A DNA stretch of 64,000 bases from positions 186,001 to 250,000 of the forward strand of contig JAAZYR010000001.1 of NCBI GenBank assembly GCA_014239555.1. Direction: 5' to 3'. The stretch comes from Acidimicrobiales bacterium (lineage in GTDB: Bacteria > Actinomycetota > Acidimicrobiia > Acidimicrobiales > Poriferisodalaceae). Of this stretch, positions 53,480 through 62,515 are shown one piece after another. Within the stretch, counting starts at the first letter, position 1; every line of letters starts with the position of its first letter. Made by a program: the position numbers and the translations under genes. The notes under the pieces are model-generated. The model did no database searches. It was not told the DNA's origin and saw only the letters and a program-made list of their open reading frames with translations.

Positions 53480-54676
53480 ATGTTTGAGCGCCGTGTGACC
53501 CGCCGAGTTGATGTTGGAGGCGTGCCCGTTGGGGCAGGTGCTCCCATCAGCGTTCAGTCGATGACCACAACTAAGACCGCCGACGTTGACGCAACACTTG
53601 AGCAAATATATGCGCTGGCTGCTGCTGGAGCCGAAATCGTTCGATGCACTTGCAACGAACTTGAGGCTGCCGAAGGTCTTGCGCGAATCGTGCCCCGTTC
53701 CCCGGTTCCTTTGGTGGCAGATGTCCACTTTCAACACCGGCTGGCGCTGGCAGCGCTTGACGCAGGCGTAGCCTGCTTGCGTCTGAACCCGGGCAATATT
53801 CGCAAAGCCGAGCACATCAAAACAATCGCCTCAGAAGCTCGGGATCGTCAAGTGCCAATCCGGATAGGCGTCAACGCAGGTTCGCTGGATCCTGATATCG
53901 AACAAAAGCACGGCCTCACTGCTACGGCTCTCGTCGAATCAGCTAAACGCGAACTTGGATACTTCGAGGAAGTCGGATTTGACGATGTGAAAATTTCGGT
54001 CAAGGCCAGTGATGTTCGATTAATGGTTGACGCCTACCGCCTATTAGCTGACGCAGTCGATTTTCCACTGCACCTTGGAGTGACTGAAGCAGGCCCACTT
54101 CCAGGTGGCATATTAAAAGCCACTGCTGGAATTGCGACCCTTCTCAACGAAGGAATCGGCGACACCATTCGCTACAGCCTCACTGCTGACCCCGTTGAAG
54201 AGGCACGAGCCGGCCGTCAGCTCCTAGAAGCTCTTGGCCTACGCGAACGAAGCGCACTTGATCTCATAGCGTGTCCATCTTGCGGCAGAGCAGAAGTCGA
54301 CGTAATAGCAGTTGCATCAAAGGCGCAGGAAGTTCTGTCTGAACTTAGTTTGCCAATACAGGTTGCAGTAATGGGTTGTGTCGTCAATGGTCCAGGAGAG
54401 GCCAAAGGTGCAGATTTAGGCATAGCTGCTGGTCGAAAACGCGGCCATCTTTTTGTTAAGGGGAAAGTTGTAAAGGTTGTACCCGAAGACGAAATGGTCG
54501 ATGCCCTTTTGGAATGGGCTCAAATAATCATGTCTGATGGCGTAGAAGGCGCGCTTGCAGCGGCGGATCATTCAGCGGAGGCCGAAGCAGAAGAGGACAG
54601 GGCTGCGTTGATTGAAATTCAAGGTGAAGATGTCAACCATGCCGAACAAATCGTTGAAATGATCAGAAAACGCTGA
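53480..54676 (+). CDS. ispG: 4-hydroxy-3-methylbut-2-enyl diphosphate synthase IspG
   Basis: A 398-residue iron-sulfur enzyme of the MEP pathway. The N-terminal TIM barrel has ISVQSMTTTKTADVDATL, LVADVHF and LRLNPGNI; the C-terminal domain has the 4Fe-4S ligands in ACPSCGR and MGCVVNGPGEA. The GADLGIAAGR segment is typical. The C-terminus carries an extra acidic stretch (AEAEEDRAALIEIQ). It ends the dxr-rseP-ispG cluster; proS, common next, is not present. Confidence 0.96.
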   Translation: MFERRVTRRVDVGGVPVGAGAPISVQSMTTTKTADVDATLEQIYALAAAGAEIVRCTCNELEAAEGLARIVPRSPVPLVADVHFQHRLALAALDAGVACLRLNPGNIRKAEHIKTIASEARDRQVPIRIGVNAGSLDPDIEQKHGLTATALVESAKRELGYFEEVGFDDVKISVKASDVRLMVDAYRLLADAVDFPLHLGVTEAGPLPGGILKATAGIATLLNEGIGDTIRYSLTADPVEEARAGRQLLEALGLRERSALDLIACPSCGRAEVDVIAVASKAQEVLSELSLPIQVAVMGCVVNGPGEAKGADLGIAAGRKRGHLFVKGKVVKVVPEDEMVDALLEWAQIIMSDGVEGALAAADHSAEAEAEEDRAALIEIQGEDVNHAEQIVEMIRKR

Positions 54677-54705
54677 GAACACTCCGCACCGACACTCGAC
54701 CCAGG

Positions 54706-54733
54706 TTGGGAAGGGTAAAGGTGCTGGTACGAT
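54706..54733 (+). promoter_or_regulatory. putative promoter for the rimP-nusA operon
   Basis: TTGGGA (54706-54711) and TACGAT (54728-54733) are 16 bp apart and would start a transcript just before the leader hairpins. A TTGACA at 54738-54743 is an alternative -35 without a good -10. Confidence 0.35.
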
Positions 54734-54744
54734 TGCATTGACAG

Positions 54745-54790
54745 GTCAGCGGGATTTTTGCTGGACGTGGGCTTCGCCCACGTCCTTTTT
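54745..54790 (+). terminator. intrinsic terminator / attenuator before rimP
   Basis: GGACGTGGGC (54763-54772) pairs perfectly with GCCCACGTCC (54776-54785) and is followed by TTTTT (54786-54790): a strong rho-independent terminator 50 bp before rimP. Upstream, GTCAGC (54745-54750) can pair with GCTGGAC (54759-54765), overlapping the terminator's 5' arm. The two folds exclude each other, as in an attenuator. It could also simply end the ispG transcript. Confidence 0.75.
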
Positions 54791-54840
54791 CTTCGCCACG
54801 AATATTTTGCAACTCCTACACAGCGCTGAATGGAGGTCTG

Positions 54841-55368
54841 ATGAGCTCAAATTCTCAGCAACACCTCGAACCCATTTTTTCGCTCATCGAGCCAGTAATT
54901 GAAGCGTCGGGACATCACCTTTACGACATTCGACACAACGGTGGAACCCTCGCCGTACTTGTGCAGAGTGAGAACCCTCTAGGTGTTGATGAACTGTCCT
55001 TGCTAAGTCGGACAGTCGCCGTGGTTCTCGACGAACATGACCCGATTCCTGGCCGCTACACCCTAGAGGTCTCCACCCCTGGAGTTGAGCGCCGTTTACA
55101 TCACATTGGTCACTTCACCGGAGCAATCGGAGAAATCGTCAGTATCCGGACTACCCCAGGAATGGAGGGTCGACGCCGCATAGTGGGCAACTTGATTTCA
55201 GCGGACGACGAGCTTCTCACCATTGAAGATCCCGAGTCTGGACTTGTGACCATTCCGATTGACGAAATTGAGAAAGCTCGAACCGTTTTCGAATGGGGAC
55301 CTACCCCCAAGCCTGGGACACAACCAGGCAAAAAACAACCGAACACCAAGCACGAGGGAGGAAGTTAA
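54841..55368 (+). CDS. rimP: ribosome maturation factor RimP
   Basis: A 175-residue 30S assembly factor. The N-terminal domain contains EPVIEASGHHLYDI and LSRTVAVVLDE; the EVSTPGVERRLHHIGHF segment is the family signature. It has a Lys/Pro-rich tail. It begins the rimP-nusA-infB operon, with the ATG at 54841 preceded by GGAGG. The nusA start lies two bases after its stop. Confidence 0.95.
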   Translation: MSSNSQQHLEPIFSLIEPVIEASGHHLYDIRHNGGTLAVLVQSENPLGVDELSLLSRTVAVVLDEHDPIPGRYTLEVSTPGVERRLHHIGHFTGAIGEIVSIRTTPGMEGRRRIVGNLISADDELLTIEDPESGLVTIPIDEIEKARTVFEWGPTPKPGTQPGKKQPNTKHEGGS

Positions 55369-55370
55369 TA

Positions 55371-56600
55371 ATGACTACCCCAGACATGATGGAAGCTCTT
55401 CAAGCTCTAGCTGCAGAAAAGGGCATGACCACAGAGGTGCTACTTGAAGCGGTCGCAAATGGGCTTGAGTCGGCATACAAACGAACTCCCGAAGCCGCCG
55501 ATGACGCATACGTCGTCATAGACGAGATGTTCAATATTTCAGTTATTGCCCAAGAAATTGATGAAGAGGGCAACGTCGTCCAAGAATGGGACGACACTCC
55601 AGAAAATTTTGGCAGGATTGCCGCTCAGACCGCCCGTCAGGTATTGACCCAGCGAATTCGCGAGGTCGAACGGGACATGAAATACGATGAGTACGCAGGC
55701 CGCGAGGGAGACATCGTGACCGGCATCATCCAGCAGACGGACTCAAGGTACACGCTCCTCGATTTAGGTCGAGTCGAGGCATTACTCCCGCAAAGCGAAC
55801 AGGTGCCTTACGAAAGGCCAGAGCCCAACAGCAGGCTCAAGGCTTACATCGTCGAGGTCAGAAAAACCGCCAAGGGTCCCCAGATTGTCGTTTCGAGGAC
55901 ACATCCGGGACTGATTCGTGAACTTTTCAAACTCGAAGTTCCCGAGATTAGTGACGGCATAGTCGAGATGAAGGCATGCGCGCGTGAACCAGGTCACCGG
56001 ACGAAGATCGCTGTTTGGTCAAACGACACCAATATTGATCCAGTCGGGGCTTGTGTAGGTTCTCGCGGGGCGCGTGTTCGACAGGTCGTCAACGAGTTGC
56101 GCGGCGAAAAAATAGACATCGTTCCCTTTTCAGAAGACCAGCACGACTTTGTCGCCAAGGCACTGTCCCCTGCGAAGGTCCGCGAGGTTCGCTTCCACGA
56201 GGTTGAAGGTGTTGCAGAAGTCGTGGTGCCAGATCACCAGTTATCTCTAGCTATTGGACGTGAAGGACAAAACGCGCGTCTTGCTGCTCGATTAACTGGC
56301 TGGAGAATTGACATCAAGAGTGAAACTCAGATCCTCGAAGAAGAAACCGCATATGCCGAGGGGGATTGGGCCGAAGGGGAGTGGGTGACCGACCCAGAGA
56401 CCGGTGAGCAAACCTGGGTACCCGCCGACGGCAGCGAAGCGATGTCAGCTGACGATTGGGTTACTGCAGCCGAAGAAACGGCCGTTGAGGACAGTGATGT
56501 AAGTCCGGATAGTGAACAAACAGCAAACGAAGAGGCCCCGTCGGAAGTAGTGCGAGACGATGAAAGCAGCAAAGGACAAGAGGAACAGCCGAGTAACTGA
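55371..56600 (+). CDS. nusA: transcription termination/antitermination factor NusA
   Basis: A 409-residue RNA polymerase factor. The N-terminal domain starts [22 protein letters not shown]; an S1 domain ([18 protein letters not shown]) and two KH domains ([43 protein letters not shown]) follow. It ends in an acidic tail of ~85 residues ([15 protein letters not shown]). ATG 55371 is chosen over the upstream in-frame ATG at 55293, which lies inside rimP. The usual ylxR does not follow. Confidence 0.96.
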   Translation: MTTPDMMEALQALAAEKGMTTEVLLEAVANGLESAYKRTPEAADDAYVVIDEMFNISVIAQEIDEEGNVVQEWDDTPENFGRIAAQTARQVLTQRIREVERDMKYDEYAGREGDIVTGIIQQTDSRYTLLDLGRVEALLPQSEQVPYERPEPNSRLKAYIVEVRKTAKGPQIVVSRTHPGLIRELFKLEVPEISDGIVEMKACAREPGHRTKIAVWSNDTNIDPVGACVGSRGARVRQVVNELRGEKIDIVPFSEDQHDFVAKALSPAKVREVRFHEVEGVAEVVVPDHQLSLAIGREGQNARLAARLTGWRIDIKSETQILEEETAYAEGDWAEGEWVTDPETGEQTWVPADGSEAMSADDWVTAAEETAVEDSDVSPDSEQTANEEAPSEVVRDDESSKGQEEQPSN

Positions 56601-56620
56601 GCACTAGCGGCTGCGATAAC

Positions 56621-56646
56621 CGGTAGCGTTGCTGTTTGGTCTACCG
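56621..56646 (+). promoter_or_regulatory. stem-loop between nusA and infB
   Basis: CGGTAG (56621-56626) pairs with CTACCG (56641-56646) around a 14-nt loop in the 147-bp gap where ylxR would normally be. No T-run follows. Nothing else was recognised in the gap. Confidence 0.3.
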
Positions 56647-56747
56647 CACCGTTGTTTACCGGATCCCCGCCATCGTCTGCGAAGATAGCTGGTCATAGGA
56701 ACCGGTGACTACGGCTCTTCGACCTAACCGACACACAAGGAACGCGC

Positions 56748-59621
56748 TTGCCCAAGAACCCCCGGGTCTACGAACTTGCAAGAGAGTTGGGTCTTACCAA
56801 CGACGAGACACTGGATCTTTGTGACGCGCTCGGAATTGGTGTCAAAAGTCACTCGTCAAGTGTCCAGGTAGCTCAAGCCGACCGTGTCCGCCGAAAAGCG
56901 GAACGAGAAGGGTTGATTCGAGAGGTGCAGCCTCCGGATCCCGACGAGGAGAAATCAGCAGCTCCTGCGAAGAAGAAGGTTGCGGTAAAGAAAAAGGTTG
57001 CGGTAAAGAAGAAGGCCGCAGTAATAAAAAAGGTCGCTGCACCGAAGAAAGCTGCGGTAACAAAGAAGGCCCCGCCAAAGAAAAAAGCCCCGACGGTAGA
57101 TCCCGTTGCGGCGATGGAGCCACCCGCTGCAACAGTTCCTCCAGAAGAAATCGAAGCTGAAGGATCCGTCCCCACTGAGGCTGAAGCACCCTCACCCGCA
57201 GTCGCGCCACCTCCGGCGCGGCCACTCGTCACTTCTAGCGGTCAGGAACCAGCGCGAAGGACAGTCGAAGAAACATCGGCGCGGGTGACCCCTAAGGCGG
57301 AAGAAATACCGACGCCTAAAGTCGAAGAAACACCTACTACCCGAGAGGAAACACCGACTCCTCGAGAGGAAACACCGGCAAATAGAGACATCGGATCAGC
57401 ACCAACGCCTCCATCCGCGCGAATGCCCGCACCCCCGCGCTCTGGTAGCGGTAAACCTATTCCTCCACCACCTGGTGCCCCGCCCCGCTCGGGTTCTGGG
57501 CGCGCAATCCCGCCACCTCCCGGACCGCCGCGCTCCAGGCAGACGGGAAACCTGGGCTCACCAAGCGGGCAACGCTCGGGAGGGCGATCTACCGGTGGCC
57601 CAAGTGGTCCTGGTGGTTCTCGTGGTCCTGGTGGTCCTGGTGGTCCTCGTGGTCCTCGTGGTCCTGGTGGTCCTGGTGGTCCTGGTGGTCCTGGTGGTCC
57701 TGGTGGTCCTGGTGGCCGCCCCGGCGGCCCTCGAGGAGGCCCCCAACAGCGACGAGGCCGAAAGCAAAAGCGGCGTAGACGTCAGCGCGAGGAATTACAG
57801 CCCCAGGAGCTTGCGACATACACGCCTGTGGACGCGCCGGTTCCCGAAGGTGAGGTCGTAATTGAACGCGGTTCGACCGCACAAGAACTTGCGGGCAATT
57901 TAAATCGCTCCGCTGCTGACGTTGTTCGATTCCTCCTACAACAAGGAGAAATGGTTACCGCGACTCAATCACTGAGCGACGATATGGTCGAACTCTTTGC
58001 GGCGGAGTTAGGTGCACAGATTCGTATTGTGGATCCTGGCGCTGAACAAGAAGAAGAGATTCTCAAAGTTCTAGATATCGACCTCGAGGCTTTGGGGTCA
58101 GCCCCTCGTCCACCAGTAATCACAGTTATGGGTCACGTCGACCATGGCAAAACATTGCTTTTGGACCGCATTAGATCTTCCAACGTGGTCGACGGCGAAG
58201 CGGGCGGCATCACGCAACACATAGGTGCCTACCAGGTCGAAAGAAAAGGCCAGGCGCTTACATTCATTGACACTCCTGGCCACGCAGCCTTTACGTCCAT
58301 GCGTGCTCGCGGAGCCCAGGCCACCGACATCGTCATTCTCGTAGTCGCGGCCGATGATGGCGTCATGCCCCAGACCCTTGAGGCTATGGATCACGCACGG
58401 GCGGCCGAGGTGCCAATTGTCGTCGCGATCAACAAAATGGATCGCGAAGGTGCCGATCCCAACCGCGTGTTGGCTCAATTGGCTGAACGTGACCTAATAC
58501 CCGAGTCCTATGGAGGAGACGTCATCACCGTGCCTGTCTCGGCAATGACTGAAGACGGGATAGAAGAGCTTCTGGACCAAATTGTTTTAGTCGCTGAACT
58601 CGAAGAGCTTCGAGCTGCGCCGGACGGGCGTGCCATTGGAACTGTTCTAGAAGCAAATCTTGACAGAGGGCGAGGCCCAGTAGCCACGGTGCTCGTGCAG
58701 CAGGGAACGCTCTCAGTTGGCGACCCTATGGTCGCCGGTGCCGCCTGGGGTCGAGTGCGCGCGATGACAGATGATCTTGGGAATACGATCAAAGAAGCCG
58801 GACCCTCAGTCCCGGTTGAAGTTCTGGGTCTGTCAGAGGTGCCAAGGTCGGGTGACATGTTTACCGTTGCGCCTGACGAAAAAACTGCCAGTCGTGTGGC
58901 CGACACGCGAGAACATTGGCAGCGCCAGGCCAGCATGGCCCGGGTATCTTCCTCAGGAGCGGGAGGCGCCAAGCTCGAAGACATCTTCAAGCAGATCCGC
59001 GCTGGTGAGGCCGCCACATTAAACCTGGTTCTCAAAGCCGATGTCCACGGCTCCTTGGAAGCAGTCACAGACAGCTTGCGCAAACTGGAGCGTGAAGACG
59101 TCAAACTTGCTTTCGTCAGTAGAGGCGTAGGCGGAGTCAACGAAAATGATGTTCAGTTGGCGATCGCATCGAATGCCACGATCATCGGATTTAACGTTCG
59201 TCCCGACCGAAAAGCGCGAGAAGCAGCCGAGCTCGAAGACGTCGAAATTCGACTTTATGAAATTATCTATCACCTGCTCGAAGACATCGAAAACGCGATG
59301 CTTGGAATGCTCGAACCAGAATTCGAAGAGATCGTTACTGGCGAAGCACAGGTGCGCGAAGTCTTCCGCATCTCGCGAGTAGGACCTGTCGCAGGTTGTT
59401 TCGTTGAACACGGAACTATCAAGGATGGGGCAAAGGTTCGATTCTTACGGGAAGGCACAATTATTTGGAAGGGAGAAGTTGCATCACTTCGCCACTTCCA
59501 AGATTCAGTGCCTCAGGTAAATGCAGGGATGGAATGCGGCATCGGCCTCTCCGACTTCACGGACCTCAAAGAAGGCGATGTGATCGAAACCTACGATGAG
59601 CGGGAGATCCCGCGCGTCTAA
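56748..59621 (+). CDS. infB: translation initiation factor IF-2 with Gly-Gly-Pro tract
   Basis: A 957-residue GTPase that places initiator tRNA. A leading IF2N-like motif ([15 protein letters not shown]) is followed by a long extension: a Lys/Ala/Val-rich tract (~73-117), acidic/Pro-rich linkers, then a collagen-like Gly-Gly-Pro stretch (~286-323). The core follows: a second IF2N domain, G1 GHVDHGKT near 462, [12 protein letters not shown], and the C-terminal domains that bind 50S and fMet-tRNA. The start is TTG at 56748 ([11 protein letters not shown]). It precedes rbfA. Confidence 0.96.
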   Translation: MPKNPRVYELARELGLTNDETLDLCDALGIGVKSHSSSVQVAQADRVRRKAEREGLIREVQPPDPDEEKSAAPAKKKVAVKKKVAVKKKAAVIKKVAAPKKAAVTKKAPPKKKAPTVDPVAAMEPPAATVPPEEIEAEGSVPTEAEAPSPAVAPPPARPLVTSSGQEPARRTVEETSARVTPKAEEIPTPKVEETPTTREETPTPREETPANRDIGSAPTPPSARMPAPPRSGSGKPIPPPPGAPPRSGSGRAIPPPPGPPRSRQTGNLGSPSGQRSGGRSTGGPSGPGGSRGPGGPGGPRGPRGPGGPGGPGGPGGPGGPGGRPGGPRGGPQQRRGRKQKRRRRQREELQPQELATYTPVDAPVPEGEVVIERGSTAQELAGNLNRSAADVVRFLLQQGEMVTATQSLSDDMVELFAAELGAQIRIVDPGAEQEEEILKVLDIDLEALGSAPRPPVITVMGHVDHGKTLLLDRIRSSNVVDGEAGGITQHIGAYQVERKGQALTFIDTPGHAAFTSMRARGAQATDIVILVVAADDGVMPQTLEAMDHARAAEVPIVVAINKMDREGADPNRVLAQLAERDLIPESYGGDVITVPVSAMTEDGIEELLDQIVLVAELEELRAAPDGRAIGTVLEANLDRGRGPVATVLVQQGTLSVGDPMVAGAAWGRVRAMTDDLGNTIKEAGPSVPVEVLGLSEVPRSGDMFTVAPDEKTASRVADTREHWQRQASMARVSSSGAGGAKLEDIFKQIRAGEAATLNLVLKADVHGSLEAVTDSLRKLEREDVKLAFVSRGVGGVNENDVQLAIASNATIIGFNVRPDRKAREAAELEDVEIRLYEIIYHLLEDIENAMLGMLEPEFEEIVTGEAQVREVFRISRVGPVAGCFVEHGTIKDGAKVRFLREGTIIWKGEVASLRHFQDSVPQVNAGMECGIGLSDFTDLKEGDVIETYDEREIPRV
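57605..57713 (+). repeat. 9-bp tandem repeat in infB (Gly-Gly-Pro)
   Basis: Copies of GGTCCTGGT, with variants reading CGT or TCT, run through this stretch; the last six copies (57660-57713) are identical. The reading is Gly-Pro-Gly or Gly-Pro-Arg. The perfect copies suggest recent expansion by slippage. The copy number probably varies between strains. Confidence 0.9.
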
Positions 59622-59657
59622 GAATCTGATCTTGATGCTGAGTCGGGAGGCCACTTT

Positions 59658-60059
59658 ATGAACCAGCAACGGGGCCGCCAACGCCGATCGGGGCAAAATT
59701 ATGAACGCACCGACCGGGTTGCAGGGTTAATTCGCGAGATAGTGGCGACAGAACTTGAACGGATAGACGATGAGCGACTCTTTTTGCTTGCAGTAACCGG
59801 AGTCGATGTTGACCGTGAACTAACTCGAGCGACTGTGTGGTTCGATGTCCTCGACGAGGAAGACGTTCCCGAGGTGGTGGTCGCGTTAGAAGAACACCGA
59901 CAACGTATTCAGAAGGCCTTAGCGCGACAATCAAGAATGCGACGCACACCGGCACTTCAATTCTCGCCTGACCCATCGATCGGTGAGGCACATCGCATTG
60001 ATTCAATTTTGGACGAACTTGGCTTGGGTACTCCCGACGAGAAGGTTGAACGTGACTGA
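59658..60059 (+). CDS. rbfA: ribosome-binding factor A
   Basis: A 133-residue KH-like assembly factor for the 30S 5' end of 16S rRNA. The RTDRVAGLIREIVATELERI start and the RMRRTPALQFSPDPSIGEAHRID C-terminal block are the family signatures. Its stop overlaps the truB start by one base. It follows infB as in most bacteria. Confidence 0.95.
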   Translation: MNQQRGRQRRSGQNYERTDRVAGLIREIVATELERIDDERLFLLAVTGVDVDRELTRATVWFDVLDEEDVPEVVVALEEHRQRIQKALARQSRMRRTPALQFSPDPSIGEAHRIDSILDELGLGTPDEKVERD

Positions 60060-60922
60060 TGGGAAGGCGACCAGCGACCGTTCACGGCATGCTCCTCATC
60101 GACAAACCGGCGGGGATGACCTCACACGACGTGGTGGCTGGCCTACGAAAACGTTTTGGTGAACGGCGAATAGGCCATGCCGGGACGCTCGATCCTGATG
60201 CCACAGGAGTCCTCGTCGTTGGCGTAGGAAAGGCCACGAGACTCTTACGGTTCGCTTCGGCCTCTTTTAAGACATATGAAGTGGAGATTGTCCTAGGGAC
60301 CGAGACAGACACGCTTGACGCCTCTGGTCAAATAGTTGCTCGCCATGAAATGTCGGTCGAAAAAGTGGATGTCTTAGCTGCCGCCAAAGGCCTCACCGGA
60401 GAGATTCAGCAGATTCCCCCTATGGTGTCGGCGCGAAAAGTTGGTGGGAGACGTCTTCACGACCTCGCCCGCCAAGGGCTTGAGGTAGAGCGGGAAGCGC
60501 GTTCAGTGATTGTTAGTCGATTTGATATCGAAGCCAACGCAGACCCCTTAGTTTGGAGCGCTGTCGTTGACTGCTCTGCTGGTACTTATATCCGAACACT
60601 AGGTGCTGATTTGGGAAAGGCCTTGGGAGGAGGAGCTCATATTCGTTGCCTGCGGCGGGTAGTTAGCGGTGTATACAAACTTGACGAATCTGGCACGATC
60701 GAAGAAGCCCCTCTGCTACCCGTAATCGAGTTGGTCCGGGGAATAGATCGGGTCGTCTTAAGCGAAGAAGAGAAGTCGTTCGTACGAAACGGGGGGAGAC
60801 TCAATTCAAACCGCACCCAGGGAGAGGGTCCTTGGGCCTTAGTCGACGCATCCGAGGAGCTCATTGCAGTTCACGAAAATTTGGAGGGTCGTGTTGTAGT
60901 GGGTGTGGTGCTGGCACGATGA
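60059..60922 (+). CDS. truB: tRNA pseudouridine55 synthase
   Basis: A 287-residue enzyme that makes pseudouridine 55 in the T-loop. LLIDKPAGMTSHDVV and the catalytic Asp motif GHAGTLDPDATGVLVV are clear, as is the CSAGTYIRTLGADLG block. A C-terminal PUA-like part follows. Its ATG overlaps the rbfA stop by one base. The order infB-rbfA-truB-ribF is standard. Confidence 0.96.
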   Translation: MGRRPATVHGMLLIDKPAGMTSHDVVAGLRKRFGERRIGHAGTLDPDATGVLVVGVGKATRLLRFASASFKTYEVEIVLGTETDTLDASGQIVARHEMSVEKVDVLAAAKGLTGEIQQIPPMVSARKVGGRRLHDLARQGLEVEREARSVIVSRFDIEANADPLVWSAVVDCSAGTYIRTLGADLGKALGGGAHIRCLRRVVSGVYKLDESGTIEEAPLLPVIELVRGIDRVVLSEEEKSFVRNGGRLNSNRTQGEGPWALVDASEELIAVHENLEGRVVVGVVLAR

Positions 60923-60996
60923 ACGCGCCAAGCGAACTAAACGCTTTCGAATAACAAGATGGAGTCGTTCTAGGATCGGGTTCCCGATAGTTTGGC

Positions 60997-61944
60997 TTGG
61001 TGGAGATCATTCGTGACCTGGCCTGGTCGCCGTCGCTAGAGCAAGGCAGCGTAGTTACCGTCGGGGAATATGACGGCGTGCATCGCGGGCACCGCACTGT
61101 GATTGCCGAAATGCACCGAATGGCGGCGGAACGAGGATGCGCTACTGCCGTAGTGACCTTTGACCGCCACCCTGCGACAGTAGTCAGACCAGAATCAGCA
61201 CCTGCTCTGTTGTGCGATTTAGATACCAAGCTCGAACTGCTTGCTGAGACAGGGGTCGACTACACACTGGTAGTTGAGTTCACACCCGAACAGGCAGAAG
61301 TTTCGGCCGAAACGTTTGCAAGGCAAGTCCTCGTTGGCTCTCTTCAGGCGAAAGTAATCGTAGTTGGCGCCGATTTTCACTTCGGCAAGAACCGACGCGG
61401 GAACGTGGACACTCTCAAAGCGGTGGGGGATGAGTGTGGCTACCAAGTCGTCGGACTTCCCTTAGTCAAGCAAATTACGGGCGAAGGAGAGGTAATTTCA
61501 TCGACATCGATTCGCATGGCTCTTGCCGACGGGGACGTGGAAAAGGCGCATCGGCTCTTGGGGCGGCCTTTCGAAGTGCGGGGAATTGTGACGCCCGGAG
61601 ACCGGCGCGGAAGAACGATTGGTTTTCCCACCGCAAACTTGCCAACGACTCCCGATTTACAGGTGCCGTCTGACGGTGTGTACGCAGCTTGGTATCAACG
61701 TCCCGATGGCACCCAATATCCTGCTGCGGTCAACATAGGTAAACGACCTACTTTCTACGACTTTGCTGAAAGATCACTTATCGAAGCTCATTTGATCGGC
61801 TTTCGGGGAGATCTTTATGGGGAACAAGCGAAAGTCCGATTTGTTCAACGCTTGCGAGGCGAGCGACGATTTGAAGACGTTGATCAGCTAGTTGCGCAAC
61901 TGGGTAAAGACGTCGCGAACGCCGCCCAATGCCTTTCCGACTAA
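60997..61944 (+). CDS. ribF: bifunctional riboflavin kinase/FAD synthetase
   Basis: A 315-residue enzyme that makes FMN and then FAD. The N-terminal adenylyltransferase has VGEYDGVHRGHRTVI, ADFHFGKNRRGN and the SSTSIR motif; the C-terminal kinase has RGIVTPGDRRGRTIGFPTANL and the INIGKRPTF stretch. The start is TTG 60997 or the adjacent GTG 61000. It lies between truB and rpsO. Confidence 0.95.
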   Translation: MVEIIRDLAWSPSLEQGSVVTVGEYDGVHRGHRTVIAEMHRMAAERGCATAVVTFDRHPATVVRPESAPALLCDLDTKLELLAETGVDYTLVVEFTPEQAEVSAETFARQVLVGSLQAKVIVVGADFHFGKNRRGNVDTLKAVGDECGYQVVGLPLVKQITGEGEVISSTSIRMALADGDVEKAHRLLGRPFEVRGIVTPGDRRGRTIGFPTANLPTTPDLQVPSDGVYAAWYQRPDGTQYPAAVNIGKRPTFYDFAERSLIEAHLIGFRGDLYGEQAKVRFVQRLRGERRFEDVDQLVAQLGKDVANAAQCLSD

Positions 61945-62083
61945 TTGTCGACTCGCCCCAGGGCTGCACTATCTAAGAACTTCGCTGTTAGAATGCTCCT
62001 CGGCGCGTAACTCTCGTGCCAACCACCTAGCCGCAATCCCCACTACCTAGCGGCACGAAGTTGCATTCCGAGGAAATAAACAC

Positions 62084-62341
62084 ATGGCCGAAAAGTCCGC
62101 CACAATGGCAGCGCACCGGCATCACGAAACTGACACGGGTTCACCCGAAGTCCAGGTTGCGTTGCTCACGGATCGGATCGAAGATCTCACCGAACATTTG
62201 AAGACCCACGAAAAGGATCACCACAGTCGACGCGGCTTACTCAAACTTGTTGGTCGCCGCCGTCGCCTTCTGAACTATCTCGATAACAACGACGTCGAGC
62301 GTTACCGGGCGCTCATTACGAAACTCGGGTTGCGCCGCTGA
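62084..62341 (+). CDS. rpsO: 30S ribosomal protein S15
   Basis: An 85-residue four-helix protein that organises the 16S central domain. [36 protein letters not shown] and the [12 protein letters not shown] segment are typical. It follows ribF after a 139-bp gap and precedes pnp, the usual rpsO-pnp pair. The 174-bp gap after it holds competing stem structures. Confidence 0.97.
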   Translation: MAEKSATMAAHRHHETDTGSPEVQVALLTDRIEDLTEHLKTHEKDHHSRRGLLKLVGRRRRLLNYLDNNDVERYRALITKLGLRR

Positions 62342-62349
62342 GCGATCTA

Positions 62350-62423
62350 GGCGGCCGTCATGCCGCCAATTTCGCGCACGGCCAAAGCTCGCCAGCACAC
62401 AGACCGCATCGCAATTGGCGGTC
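62350..62423 (+). promoter_or_regulatory. alternative stems in the rpsO-pnp gap
   Basis: GGCGGC (62350-62355) pairs with GCCGCC (62362-62367), a short hairpin followed by AATTT. The same right arm, extended to CCGCCAATT (62363-62371), pairs with AATTGGCGG (62413-62421). Only one of the two can form at a time. Confidence 0.5.
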
Positions 62424-62479
62424 GTCGCTTCCTCAAACCGAATCGGGTGGGCGACGTCTTCCAACTGAATGTAAATCAT

Positions 62480-62496
62480 GGCGAGAACGTCTCGCC
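62480..62496 (+). promoter_or_regulatory. hairpin just upstream of the pnp ribosome binding site
   Basis: GGCGAGA (62480-62486) and TCTCGCC (62490-62496) form a perfect 7-bp stem with loop ACG, directly before GGAG and about 20 nt before the pnp start. In E. coli, a stem in the pnp leader is cut by RNase III and mediates PNPase autoregulation; this could be the counterpart. Confidence 0.55.
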
Positions 62497-62515
62497 GAAG
62501 GAGTAGAAGAAACCT

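Noticed and set aside
57558..57882. Antisense ORFs with Thr-Thr-Arg or His-Gln-Asp repeats
   Set aside because: They are shadows of the infB GGTCCTGGT repeat, which keeps all frames open.
62360..62506. 48-codon + ORF between rpsO and pnp
   Set aside because: No ribosome binding site, no recognisable motif, and it overlaps the paired RNA structures that better explain the region.
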